This document shows, one piece after another, positions 9,001 to 15,288 of a stretch of DNA of 40,892 nucleotides (position 1 is the stretch's first letter; each line of letters begins with the position of its first letter). The position numbers were made by a program, and so were the translations under genes. Source of the stretch: JANYJJ01 sp038241115 (GTDB lineage Bacteria > Pseudomonadota > Gammaproteobacteria > Burkholderiales > Burkholderiaceae_C). Location of the stretch: positions 1-40,892 of the forward strand of contig JBBRGA010000011.1 in assembly GCA_038241115.1 (NCBI GenBank). The letters are read 5' to 3'. The notes beneath the pieces are model-generated. The model was not told where the DNA came from. It did no database searches and saw only the letters and a program-made list of their open reading frames with translations.

Positions 9001-9268
9001 GGTGCGCCTGCGACCCATCTTGATGACCACGCTGGCGATGATTTTTGGCATGGTGCCGTTGGCTTTTGCGCTGAGCGAGGGCTCGGAACAGCGCGCGCCC
9101 ATGGGCCAGGCAGTGATTGGCGGCGTGATCACGTCGTCGTTGTTGACCTTGGTGGTGGTGCCGGTGGTGTACTGCTACCTGGATGACCTTGCAGCCTGGG
9201 CAAAGCGAAAATTTGCTGGCAAGGCCGTCGCACCCATCGCGGCCGCGCCAGTGACCCCGTCGCTTTGA
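6047..9268 (+). CDS. RND multidrug efflux permease (HAE1/AcrB-like)
   Basis: A 1073-residue inner-membrane proton-driven drug exporter, of usual length for the AcrB/MexB family. The N-terminus FTRISIGNPVMATMVM is the first membrane helix. The paired aspartates of the proton relay are present in GLLIDDAIVV (Asp414 and Asp415), and the partner lysine is in TM10 (Lys948, MGLVTKNAILLVDF). Two large periplasmic loops with porter subdomains flank the membrane halves. A start signal GGAGG lies 10 bases upstream of the ATG, inside the end of the adaptor gene. No outer-membrane factor is encoded directly after it; tolC, 1.3 kb downstream, is the obvious partner. Substrates cannot be predicted from the sequence alone. 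Confidence 0.95.
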   Translation: MWFTRISIGNPVMATMVMLAFVVLGLFSYQRLSVDQFPNIDFPTVVVQLEYPGASPEIVESEVTKKVEEAVNTVAGISSLYSRSYEGASVVIAEFNLDIDGRKAAEDVREKVALMRPLLRDEVKDPRVSRFDPASAPIFNVAITSTDGKRSPQELTTWGSQVLLKRLENVRGVGSVSVVGGIQRQVNLYLKPAAMESLGISADQVVAAVRSENQELPMGAIRSREQERVVQINARLKRPEDFRDIVVARKSGAAAGSPSSSSNPSAIKLWQVADVVDGPQEVESLALFNGQRTVLLSVLKSQGENTIEVVDGLQAALASAKSVTPPGIQVDVIRDNSRAIRVSVANVKRTLIEGALLTILIVFLFLNSWRSTVITVLTLPIALIGTFLFMYLFGFTINTITMMALSLCVGLLIDDAIVVRENIVRHVRMGKSAHQAALDGTQEIGLAVLATTLSIVAVFLPIGFMGGIVGKFFHEFGLTIVAAVLISMFVSFTLDPMLSSIWNDPQAHGVHKGPPVTLYDKTIGRVTGVFDDFTEWLSRAYQRILGWSLKHKLTTLLIALATFGGSFLIIPVLGAEFSPKADFSETQINFYTPVGSSLEVTEARGKQIDAVLRALPEVRYTVTTINSGNAAGKIYGAIYVRLVDRKDRKRSVNEMSIPLRERLSSIPGITVTNIGQTDLGGGKSLQFSIQGSELAELERLSKDITAKMRDIPGLVDMDSTLKPNKPTIAIDVKRDAAADAGLNVNALAVTLRTLVAGTLVGNWRAPDGENYDVNVRLTPGNRTSIEDLQRLPINVAAASDGSPRVVRLSQVADVVPGTGPNQINRRDLNREINIDANAFGRSSGDVSADIRKILDDVKWPPGYRYSFGGSTKNMNESFSYAVGALGLAVVFIYMILASQFRSFLQPLALMSSLPLTLIGVVLALLAFRSTLNMFSVIGVVMLMGLVTKNAILLVDFAIRSRGGIHEGIGHGEPMNREEALLHAAKVRLRPILMTTLAMIFGMVPLAFALSEGSEQRAPMGQAVIGGVITSSLLTLVVVPVVYCYLDDLAAWAKRKFAGKAVAPIAAAPVTPSL

Positions 9269-9367
9269 ACTGGCAAGCTTTTTTTCAGATCCCCCACCGC
9301 AGCCGTGCAGCCCTTCGTCTGAAGACAGTCCAACGCCAACCCAACGACAACCCAACCTCCGCCCCGA

Positions 9368-10033
9368 ATGAACACCGAACAAGCCCGCTACAACATGATT
9401 GAGCAGCAAATCCGCCCGTGGGACGTGTTGGACCCGACGGTGTTGTCGCTGCTGTCGGTCGTCAAGCGCGAACAGTTCGTGCCGCTCGCCTGCCGGGCAC
9501 TGAGCTTTGTGGACACCGAAGTGCCGCTGCGCGAAATCTCGGGCGGCGGCGAGTCCATGTTGTCGCCCAAGGTGGAGGCGCGCTTGCTGCAAGAACTGGC
9601 GCTGCTCAAACACGAGAGCGTGCTGGAAATTGGCACCGGCTCAGGCCACATGGCCTCGTTGATGGGCCACAAGGCGCAGCAAGTTCACACCCTCGAGACC
9701 AACCCCGCGTTGGCAGAATTTGCGCGGGGCAATTTACGGCGCAGCCACGCGGTCAACGTCACGGTGGTTGAGGCCAACGGCTGTGAAGGCTACGCCGAAG
9801 AGGCACCGTTCGATGCGATTCTGTTGTCAGGATCGGTGGCCGAAGTGCCTGCCAGCGTGTTGGCGCAATTGAAGGTGGGCGGCCGTTTGGTGGCCGTGGT
9901 GGGCCAACTGCCCATCATGCGTGCCGTGCTCATACGCCGCAGTACCGAACAAGACTTTCACACCGAGATCTTGTTTGACACCGTGGCCCCACGCTTGAGC
10001 GGCTTCAGCGAGCCAAGCCGGTTCAAGTTTTGA
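9368..10033 (+). CDS. protein-L-isoaspartate O-methyltransferase family protein
   Basis: A 221-residue SAM-dependent methyltransferase of the Pcm/PIMT family. It begins NTEQARYNMIEQQIRPWDV, typical of the betaproteobacterial members encoded beside tolC. The SAM motif VLEIGTGSGHMASLM lies near residues 83-97, and the acidic residue that binds the ribose is in HTLETNP. Classical Pcm repairs isoaspartyl damage in ageing proteins. The members in this genomic position are diverged, so the exact substrate is not certain. The 99-base gap after the efflux pump has no obvious promoter or terminator, so it could be read through from the pump operon. A rhodanese gene follows. Confidence 0.85.
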   Translation: MNTEQARYNMIEQQIRPWDVLDPTVLSLLSVVKREQFVPLACRALSFVDTEVPLREISGGGESMLSPKVEARLLQELALLKHESVLEIGTGSGHMASLMGHKAQQVHTLETNPALAEFARGNLRRSHAVNVTVVEANGCEGYAEEAPFDAILLSGSVAEVPASVLAQLKVGGRLVAVVGQLPIMRAVLIRRSTEQDFHTEILFDTVAPRLSGFSEPSRFKF

Positions 10034-10104
10034 GATTCGGTAAACCTGTGGATCTGAAAACCATTCGCCACCAGAGATGAACAAATCTTGTTTTCACAGA
10101 GCAC

Positions 10105-10431
10105 ATGAAGCAACTCGCCGTTGAACACCTGCGAGCCCACTGCGCCGCCCAACCCACTGTGCTGCTGGACGTGCGCGAGCCGTGGGAAGTGGCTACAGCG
10201 TCGATCAGGCTGGACGGCGCCACCACGCTGGCCATACCGATGAACGAGCTGCCTGCTCGAATCCGCGAGCTGGACCCACAGCAGTGCGTCGTCTGTATTT
10301 GTCATCACGGCATACGCAGCGCGCAGGTCGTCGCATTTCTCGCGCACCAGGGCTTTGATGCGGTCTACAACCTTGATGGCGGTATCGCGGCCTGGTCAGA
10401 GAACATCGACCCCAACGTGCCGACTTACTGA
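10105..10431 (+). CDS. single-domain rhodanese-like protein
   Basis: A 108-residue cytoplasmic protein made of one rhodanese domain. DVREPWEV near residue 16 is the conserved N-terminal block. The active-site loop is CHHGIRSAQV (Cys71 region), in which the cysteine would carry the persulfide. The domain ends with NLDGGIAAWS. Such proteins transfer or detoxify reactive sulfur, but the acceptor is unknown here. It lies between the pcm-like gene and tolC, an arrangement recalled from related Burkholderiales, which suggests co-transcription rather than a shared pathway. Confidence 0.9.
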   Translation: MKQLAVEHLRAHCAAQPTVLLDVREPWEVATASIRLDGATTLAIPMNELPARIRELDPQQCVVCICHHGIRSAQVVAFLAHQGFDAVYNLDGGIAAWSENIDPNVPTY

Positions 10432-10537
10432 CTCGGCCGCTGAAATGCCCGCCGAATGGGTTGACCGCGGCCCAAATTTGACTGCCAGTTACTTGCCCCA
10501 GCTTTCCTACCTGTCCACCGATACCAAGGAACACACC

Positions 10538-11908
10538 ATGCCTAAAGTCTCAGTCACCGCCGCAGCACCCGCATGCGAGCGGCTTCGTCAATCCCGCTTG
10601 GTCATCGCCTTGGCGCTTGCACTGGGCGGCGCGCTGGGGCCGGCGCAGACCGTCCGGGCGCAAAGCCTGTTCGAGCTTTACGAGGCTGCACGCGGCTATG
10701 ACGCGGTCTATCTGTCGGCGCGTTCGCTGGCCGAATCGGCCCAGTACAAGGCGGCGCAAGCAGACGCCTTGTTGATGCCAGGCGCCAGGCTCACGGCCGG
10801 CGCCAATCACAACAACATCGACCCGCCGCTGGGCGGCAACCGAGCCTCGTACACCACGTCGGCCGCGTTGACCGGCAGTCAACCCCTTTTCAACCGCGCC
10901 AACGTGGCCACGGTGGGACAAGCCCGCAAAGCGCTGGAGCTGTCACGCTTCGATTTGGAAACCGCCGAGCAAGACCTGATCGTGCGCGTGAGCCAGGCCT
11001 ATTTCGACGTGCTGGGCGCGCAAGATTCGCTGGCCACCACGCGTACCAGCAAGGTCGCCATCAGCGAGCAATTGGCCTCGGCCAAACGCAACTTTGAAGT
11101 GGGCACTGCCACCATCACCGACACCCGCGAAGCGCAGGCGCGTTTCGATCTGGCCACGGCCACCGAAATTGCTGCCGACAACGACCTGCGCACGAAACGC
11201 ATTGCGCTTGACCAATTGGTCAACAAGGTCAACGTGGCGCCAAAACAGTTGCGCGTGCCGGTGGTTCTGCCGTTGGTTCCGGGAGCTTCCGTAGACGAAT
11301 GGGTGGCCCGAGCTGAAAGCCAGCACCCCGCCGTGCAACGCGCCACCCTGGGCATGGACATCGCCAAATTGGAAACCGACAAAGCCAAGGCCGGCCACCT
11401 GCCGACGGTGGACGCGGTAGGCTCGATCAGCAATTCTTATGGTCGCGGCACGGCCGTGGTAGGCGGCACCGGCAGCACCAACGGCCTGAGTTTGGGCGTG
11501 CAAATGAATCTGCCTTTGTTTGCTGGCTTCTCGGTGCAAAACCGCGTGAGGGAGACGCTGGTACTGGAAGACAAAGCCCGCAACGACCTGGACGCCGCCC
11601 GCCGCGCCGTGGCGCAGGGCACGCGGCAGAGCTACTTTGGCGTGCAGTCGCTGGCGGCTCAAGTCAAGGCACTAGAAGCCGCTGAGTCCTCCAGCCAATT
11701 GGCCTTGGAAGCCACACAGTTGGGCTACAAAGTGGGCGTGCGAGTGAATCTGGACGTGCTGAATGCGCAGACCCAGTTGTTCACCACCAAACGCGACTTG
11801 GCCAAAGCGCGCTACGACACGCTGCTGACCACGCTGAAGCTGCGCCAGGCTGCGGGTGAATTGAAGCCAGCAGATTTACAGCTTTTGAACGAGTTGCTGG
11901 CGAAGTAA
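10538..11908 (+). CDS. tolC: TolC family outer-membrane channel
   Basis: A 456-residue outer-membrane efflux protein. An N-terminal signal peptide ends near VRAQ (about residue 42). SLFELYEAARGYDAVYLSA then starts the mature TolC domain. Two copies of the outer-membrane efflux domain follow, with long Ala/Gln/Lys helices such as LVVRVSQAYFDVLGAQDSL and its repeat near 350-430. The trimer should form the exit duct for the RND pump encoded upstream and possibly for type I secretion. The ATG at 10538 has AAGGAA nine bases upstream; longer in-frame starts overlap the rhodanese gene and are rejected. A factor-independent terminator follows at 11940. Confidence 0.93.
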   Translation: MPKVSVTAAAPACERLRQSRLVIALALALGGALGPAQTVRAQSLFELYEAARGYDAVYLSARSLAESAQYKAAQADALLMPGARLTAGANHNNIDPPLGGNRASYTTSAALTGSQPLFNRANVATVGQARKALELSRFDLETAEQDLIVRVSQAYFDVLGAQDSLATTRTSKVAISEQLASAKRNFEVGTATITDTREAQARFDLATATEIAADNDLRTKRIALDQLVNKVNVAPKQLRVPVVLPLVPGASVDEWVARAESQHPAVQRATLGMDIAKLETDKAKAGHLPTVDAVGSISNSYGRGTAVVGGTGSTNGLSLGVQMNLPLFAGFSVQNRVRETLVLEDKARNDLDAARRAVAQGTRQSYFGVQSLAAQVKALEAAESSSQLALEATQLGYKVGVRVNLDVLNAQTQLFTTKRDLAKARYDTLLTTLKLRQAAGELKPADLQLLNELLAK

Positions 11909-11939
11909 TCGCAGCCCTGCGCTGCCCAACGCGTCCAGC

Positions 11940-11967
11940 AAAAAGCCGCAACGGGTGCGGCTTTTTT
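11940..11967. terminator. bidirectional rho-independent terminator after tolC
   Basis: AAAAAGCCGCA, a five-base loop region ACGGG, then TGCGGCTTTTTT form a strong GC stem flanked by an A-run and a T-run. It ends the rightward tolC transcript. Because both flanks are homopolymeric, it should also terminate the leftward transcript of the small membrane protein gene ending at 12023. Confidence 0.9.
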
Positions 11968-12022
11968 CGCGACTTTTTTACGCAGCTTTTCCTGTCACGC
12001 GGCTTTTGTTTTCGGTGGGACG

Positions 12023-12343
12023 TCAATGCAAATTGCGCGGATCGCGAGGCTCTTTCGGTCCACCCGGCCCTCGAAACGCATCTGGTTTATAAACATTCCC
12101 GTCGCGCTCGAACGCGCTGGCCGCCTTGCGCTGTGCGCGCTTTATTGCGGCATCAGCATCCTGCTGCGCTTGGCGGCGCGACGCCTTCCAATGCCACAAC
12201 CGCATGGCAACACGCCTTGAATTCAACCAGACACGGCGCGCGACAGCGTCAACGCGCCAGCGCAAACGTTCGCCCATACACAGACGCAGCAACAACGCGG
12301 CGCAAACGAAGATGGTGATGGCGGCGAGGATTTTTTCACCCAT
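12023..12343 (-). CDS. small membrane protein of unknown function
   Basis: A 106-residue protein not recognised as a named family. One hydrophobic helix at residues 5-21 (ILAAITIFVCAALLLRL) is followed by a highly basic segment rich in Arg and Trp, then an Ala/Gln-rich helix and a Pro/Gly-rich tail. It should be an inner-membrane protein with a cytoplasmic basic tail. The ATG at 12343 is chosen. A start at 12421 would run through a pentanucleotide repeat and add a TQRN-repeat tail that looks non-native. No clear Shine-Dalgarno sequence precedes either start. It converges with tolC across the shared terminator. Confidence 0.55.
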   Translation of the reverse strand: MGEKILAAITIFVCAALLLRLCMGERLRWRVDAVARRVWLNSRRVAMRLWHWKASRRQAQQDADAAIKRAQRKAASAFERDGNVYKPDAFRGPGGPKEPRDPRNLH

Positions 12344-12364
12344 AGAAGCTCGAGTTGCTTGCGG

Positions 12365-12414
12365 TGCGTTGCGTTGCGTTAAGTTGCGTTGAGTTGAGTT
12401 GCGTTGAGTCAAGT
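12365..12414. repeat. ten-unit degenerate pentanucleotide repeat
   Basis: Ten consecutive five-base units, mostly TGCGT and TGAGT with single TAAGT and CAAGT variants, occupy the 50 bases just upstream of the small membrane protein gene. If translation began at 12421, each unit gained or lost would shift the frame. From 12343, the repeat is only in the leader. Confidence 0.85.
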
Positions 12415-12442
12415 CGCGCAACGGCGCATCAGCTTGTTCAAA

Positions 12443-12976
12443 TCAGTATGCGCCCATGTAGTCTTTTTTGCCCACTTCCACCCCGTTGTGCCTGAGCACG
12501 GCATAAGCCGTGGTCACGTGGAAGAAAAACTGCGGCATGCCGTAATTCGACAAATATGCCTGGCCGTCAAGGTGTTTTTCTTTTGGCGTGCCCGCACGCA
12601 AAACGATGTCACGCGCAGCGCTGCCCTCAAACGCCGCCGGGCTCAACCCATCAAGGAATGCCACAGTTGCGTCGATTCGCGCATGCAGGTCGGCGAAGCT
12701 GTCTGCCTTCGCTTCAAACACCGGCACGTCCACGCCGGCCAGCCGCGCACTGACGCTGGCCGCGAAGTCACAGGCCACTTGCACTTGCACAGGCAAGGCA
12801 AACATGTCGGGGAAAAGCCGCGCTTGAAGAAACACCGAGGGGTCGATTTTTTTCAGCGCGGCGTGCGCTTCGGCTTTGCTCAACACGCCGCCCAAACCGC
12901 CAAGCATTTGCTTGAAAACGGGGACGCTGGTGGTGAACATGGTGGGAAACGTGGCGGCGGTTGGGGTGGCGTTCAT
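12443..12976 (-). CDS. DUF1993 domain protein
   Basis: A 177-residue soluble protein with the DUF1993 pattern, a DinB-like four-helix bundle. Typical blocks are VPVFKQMLGGLGGVL near residues 18-32, LFPDMFALPVQVQVACDFA near 54-72 and NYGMPQFFFHVTTAYAVLRHNGVEVGKKDY at the C-terminus, quoted here in its core FFFHVTTAYAVLRHNGVEVG. Histidines sit at DinB-like positions, but I cannot show metal binding. The function of the family is unknown. Neighbours on the same strand are dusC upstream and the small membrane protein downstream, with no evidence of functional linkage. Confidence 0.85.
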   Translation of the reverse strand: MNATPTAATFPTMFTTSVPVFKQMLGGLGGVLSKAEAHAALKKIDPSVFLQARLFPDMFALPVQVQVACDFAASVSARLAGVDVPVFEAKADSFADLHARIDATVAFLDGLSPAAFEGSAARDIVLRAGTPKEKHLDGQAYLSNYGMPQFFFHVTTAYAVLRHNGVEVGKKDYMGAY

Positions 12977-13007
12977 CGGTGTCTTTCGTGGTGTGGTGAT
13001 TGGGCCA

Positions 13008-13946
13008 TCATGCCTTGACGGTGAACAAGGTTTGCGCTACCTGCAGTGGGTCGTCCAAAGTGCGCACCGCCGCGTACGCCGCTTCAGCCTGCGGATACCG
13101 GCGGCGCAAAAAGTTGAGCCACTGCTTCAAGCGCCCAGCCCGGGCTTTGGGCTCGATGTGGGTTTTGATGAGCTGCCAGAACTCGGCCAACAAGGGCAGC
13201 AAATCGGCCCAGCCCAAAGGCGCGTGGCCGGGCCTGGAAATCGCCAGCGCCAAACCGGGGTCGCACACCATGCCGCGCCCGATCATCAGGCCGTGGCAGC
13301 CCGACTCTGTGCGGCATTGCTCAGCGTCGGCCACCGTCCAGATTTCGCCGTTCGCAATCACCGGAATCTGCACCGCCGCGCGAATGTCGCTGATGCGCAG
13401 CCAATAGGCCGGCGGCTTGTAGCCCTGCGCACGCGTGCGGCCGTGCACCACCAATTCGCTGGCACCGCCCGATTGCATGGCCAGCGCACAGTCCACTGCC
13501 CGGCTGTCGCACTGATTGCCCAATCGCATCTTGGCTGAGACCGGCATGTGCGCGGGCACCGCGCGCCGCACGGCGCTGACGATGCGCGCCACCAATTCCG
13601 GGTCGTCCAACAGCGACGCGCCACCGCCGTGACGATTCACCACCTTGGCCGGGCAACCAAAATTCAAATCGATTCCGGCCGGTCCCAATGCCGCCAATTT
13701 GGCCGCGTTTTCGGCCAGACACACCGCGTCCGAGCCCATCAACTGCGCCCGCACCGGCACACCAGCGCGGGTGCGCCCACCGTTCAAAAGCTCGGGCACG
13801 ATGCGCGTGAACACGCGGTCGGGCAGCAAGGTGCCCGACACGCGAATGAACTCCGAAACGCAGCGGTCGACTCCGCCCACCCGCGTCAAGATGTCGCGCA
13901 GCGTGAAGTCGAGCAGGCCTTCCATCGGGGCTAAAAGAATGGTCAT
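13008..13946 (-). CDS. dusC: tRNA-dihydrouridine synthase, DusC type
   Basis: A 312-residue flavoenzyme that reduces uridine to dihydrouridine in the tRNA D-loop, using FMN and NADPH. The TIM-barrel begins with LLAPMEGLLDFTLRDIL. The catalytic cysteine is Cys98 in LNFGCPAKVVNRHGGGA, the same residue number as in E. coli DusC. SAKMRLG, VVHGRTRAQGY, IANGEIW and MIGRGM are the conserved FMN-binding blocks. The short N-terminus and the C-terminal helical tail fit the DusC (U16-specific) group better than DusA or DusB. The enzyme is complete. Confidence 0.93.
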   Translation of the reverse strand: MTILLAPMEGLLDFTLRDILTRVGGVDRCVSEFIRVSGTLLPDRVFTRIVPELLNGGRTRAGVPVRAQLMGSDAVCLAENAAKLAALGPAGIDLNFGCPAKVVNRHGGGASLLDDPELVARIVSAVRRAVPAHMPVSAKMRLGNQCDSRAVDCALAMQSGGASELVVHGRTRAQGYKPPAYWLRISDIRAAVQIPVIANGEIWTVADAEQCRTESGCHGLMIGRGMVCDPGLALAISRPGHAPLGWADLLPLLAEFWQLIKTHIEPKARAGRLKQWLNFLRRRYPQAEAAYAAVRTLDDPLQVAQTLFTVKA

Positions 13947-14151
13947 AGGCGCTTGTGGTTTGAAGGCCGGATGGTGTTGCTGGGCGAGGTGTTGAACGTG
14001 GTCTCAAACGCCGTATCCAACGCCGCGCTCAACGCCGCATGTAATTTTCCCATCACTGTCACCTTTGCTTGCCTTGACGTCTTGCGCCCGCCGAGCTGCT
14101 GCGCAGAACTTGCGCCATGATCACGATCCGTTCATTTGTTGGAGCCCGTTT

Positions 14152-14613
14152 GTGAAGAACTTGAAGAACCTGACCTCATCTCTTGTCTGCGCCGCCGTGT
14201 TGGCAAGCGCTGTTGTCTCATCGGCCTGGGCCCAGGGCGATGCCTTGGCGGTTGCTGGCAAGGAAGCCGGTGCGGTGGTGACGCCGAGCGGCCTGGTTTA
14301 CTTGTCCACCAAAGAGGGCAGTGGCGCCAGCCCGAAAGACAGCGACACGGTGAAGGTTCATTACCGAGGCTTCTTCCCCGGCGGAAAAGACTTTGACAGC
14401 TCTTACAAGCGCGGCTCGCCCGCCGAATTTCCGCTGAACGGCGTCATCAAGTGCTGGACCGAAGGCGTGCAGAAAATGAAGGTCGGCGGCAAAGCCAAAC
14501 TCACCTGCCCCTCGGCCATCGCCTACGGTGAACGCGGCGCCGGCGGCGGCTTGATTCCGGCCAACGCCGTGTTGCAGTTTGAGGTGGAACTGATCTCCAT
14601 TGCAGGGCGCTGA
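14152..14613 (+). CDS. secreted FKBP-type peptidyl-prolyl isomerase
   Basis: A 153-residue periplasmic isomerase. The start is a GTG with GGAG eight bases upstream, which reads directly into a signal peptide (MKNLKNLTSSLVCAAVLASA, cleavage after SSAWA). The FKBP domain occupies residues ~50-153: VKVHYRGFFPGGKDFDSSY, EFPLNGVIKCWTEGVQKMKVGG, LTCPSAIAYGERGAGG and LIPANAVLQFEVELISI hold the usual Tyr, Asp, Trp and Tyr pocket residues. The domain resembles the Mip/FkpA catalytic part without the N-terminal dimerisation helices. It likely assists folding of envelope proteins. Confidence 0.92.
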   Translation: MKNLKNLTSSLVCAAVLASAVVSSAWAQGDALAVAGKEAGAVVTPSGLVYLSTKEGSGASPKDSDTVKVHYRGFFPGGKDFDSSYKRGSPAEFPLNGVIKCWTEGVQKMKVGGKAKLTCPSAIAYGERGAGGGLIPANAVLQFEVELISIAGR

Positions 14614-14686
14614 TTCAAGCGACAACCGTGGACGGTGCAGGCGGTGCACACTGAGGTTTCAATCAACCTCAACACTGAGCCGCACC

Positions 14687-15235
14687 ATGCAAACCCAAGA
14701 CGAAGTGGCCAGCCAGTTGTTGGGCATGCCTTACGCATCGCTTGACGCCACCGCACAAAAAGTGGCGAGCCACGTGGCACACCGAAAGCACATTGCCCGC
14801 GGCAGGTCAAGGCAACCCGGCACAGCGCCCACACGCGGGCAACGCGCAGCCGATGCGGTGGCCAGCTTCGGTGGCTCCTGGACTTTTGTGGGCCTGTTTG
14901 CTGTGGTGATGTTGACTTGGGTGGGGCTGAACGGCTATCTGCTGGCAGTGCGCGGCAGCACGTTCGACCCCTACCCCTTCATCTTGCTGAACCTGTTTTT
15001 ATCGATGCTTGCAGCCATCCAGGCGCCGGTGATTTTGATGTCGCAAAACCGCCAGTCAGAAAAAGACAGGCTGCATGCCGAGCACGACTACGAAGTGAAC
15101 TTGAAATCCGAGCTGGAAATCATGTTGCTGCACAACAAGATTGACACCTTGCGGCAAACACAGTGGACTGAATTGCTGGCACTGCAAAAGCAACAGCTCG
15201 ACATGTTGGGCGCCATCACGGGGCGTGCGTCGTGA
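14687..15235 (+). CDS. DUF1003 membrane protein
   Basis: A 182-residue protein of the DUF1003 family. After a basic N-terminal region (about 1-65), ADAVASFGGSWTFVGLFAVVMLTW forms the first membrane helix; the invariant FGGSWTF core is clear. A second helix follows at about 103-122 (PFILLNLFLSMLAAIQAPVI). The family-typical motif MSQNRQSEKDRLHAEHDYEVN then leads into a C-terminal coiled coil with charged heptads. Function is unknown; a cytosolic helical tail on a two-helix membrane anchor is the visible architecture. The start at 14687 was chosen from the family N-terminus. It follows the FKBP gene by 73 bases. Confidence 0.88.
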   Translation: MQTQDEVASQLLGMPYASLDATAQKVASHVAHRKHIARGRSRQPGTAPTRGQRAADAVASFGGSWTFVGLFAVVMLTWVGLNGYLLAVRGSTFDPYPFILLNLFLSMLAAIQAPVILMSQNRQSEKDRLHAEHDYEVNLKSELEIMLLHNKIDTLRQTQWTELLALQKQQLDMLGAITGRAS

Positions 15236-15288
15236 CCTGAATTCGAGTTGCTGCATGGGTTCTGCGCGCGGCCACGCGAACGCGCTGC

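Noticed and set aside
9269..9300. T-run after the RND permease as a terminator
   Set aside because: The CTTTTTTT tract is not preceded by a GC-rich inverted repeat.
12365..12414. CRISPR-like or other spaced repeat array
   Set aside because: Units are only five bases, contiguous and without spacers; it is a simple sequence repeat, as are the arrays at 18003, 22096 and 27025.
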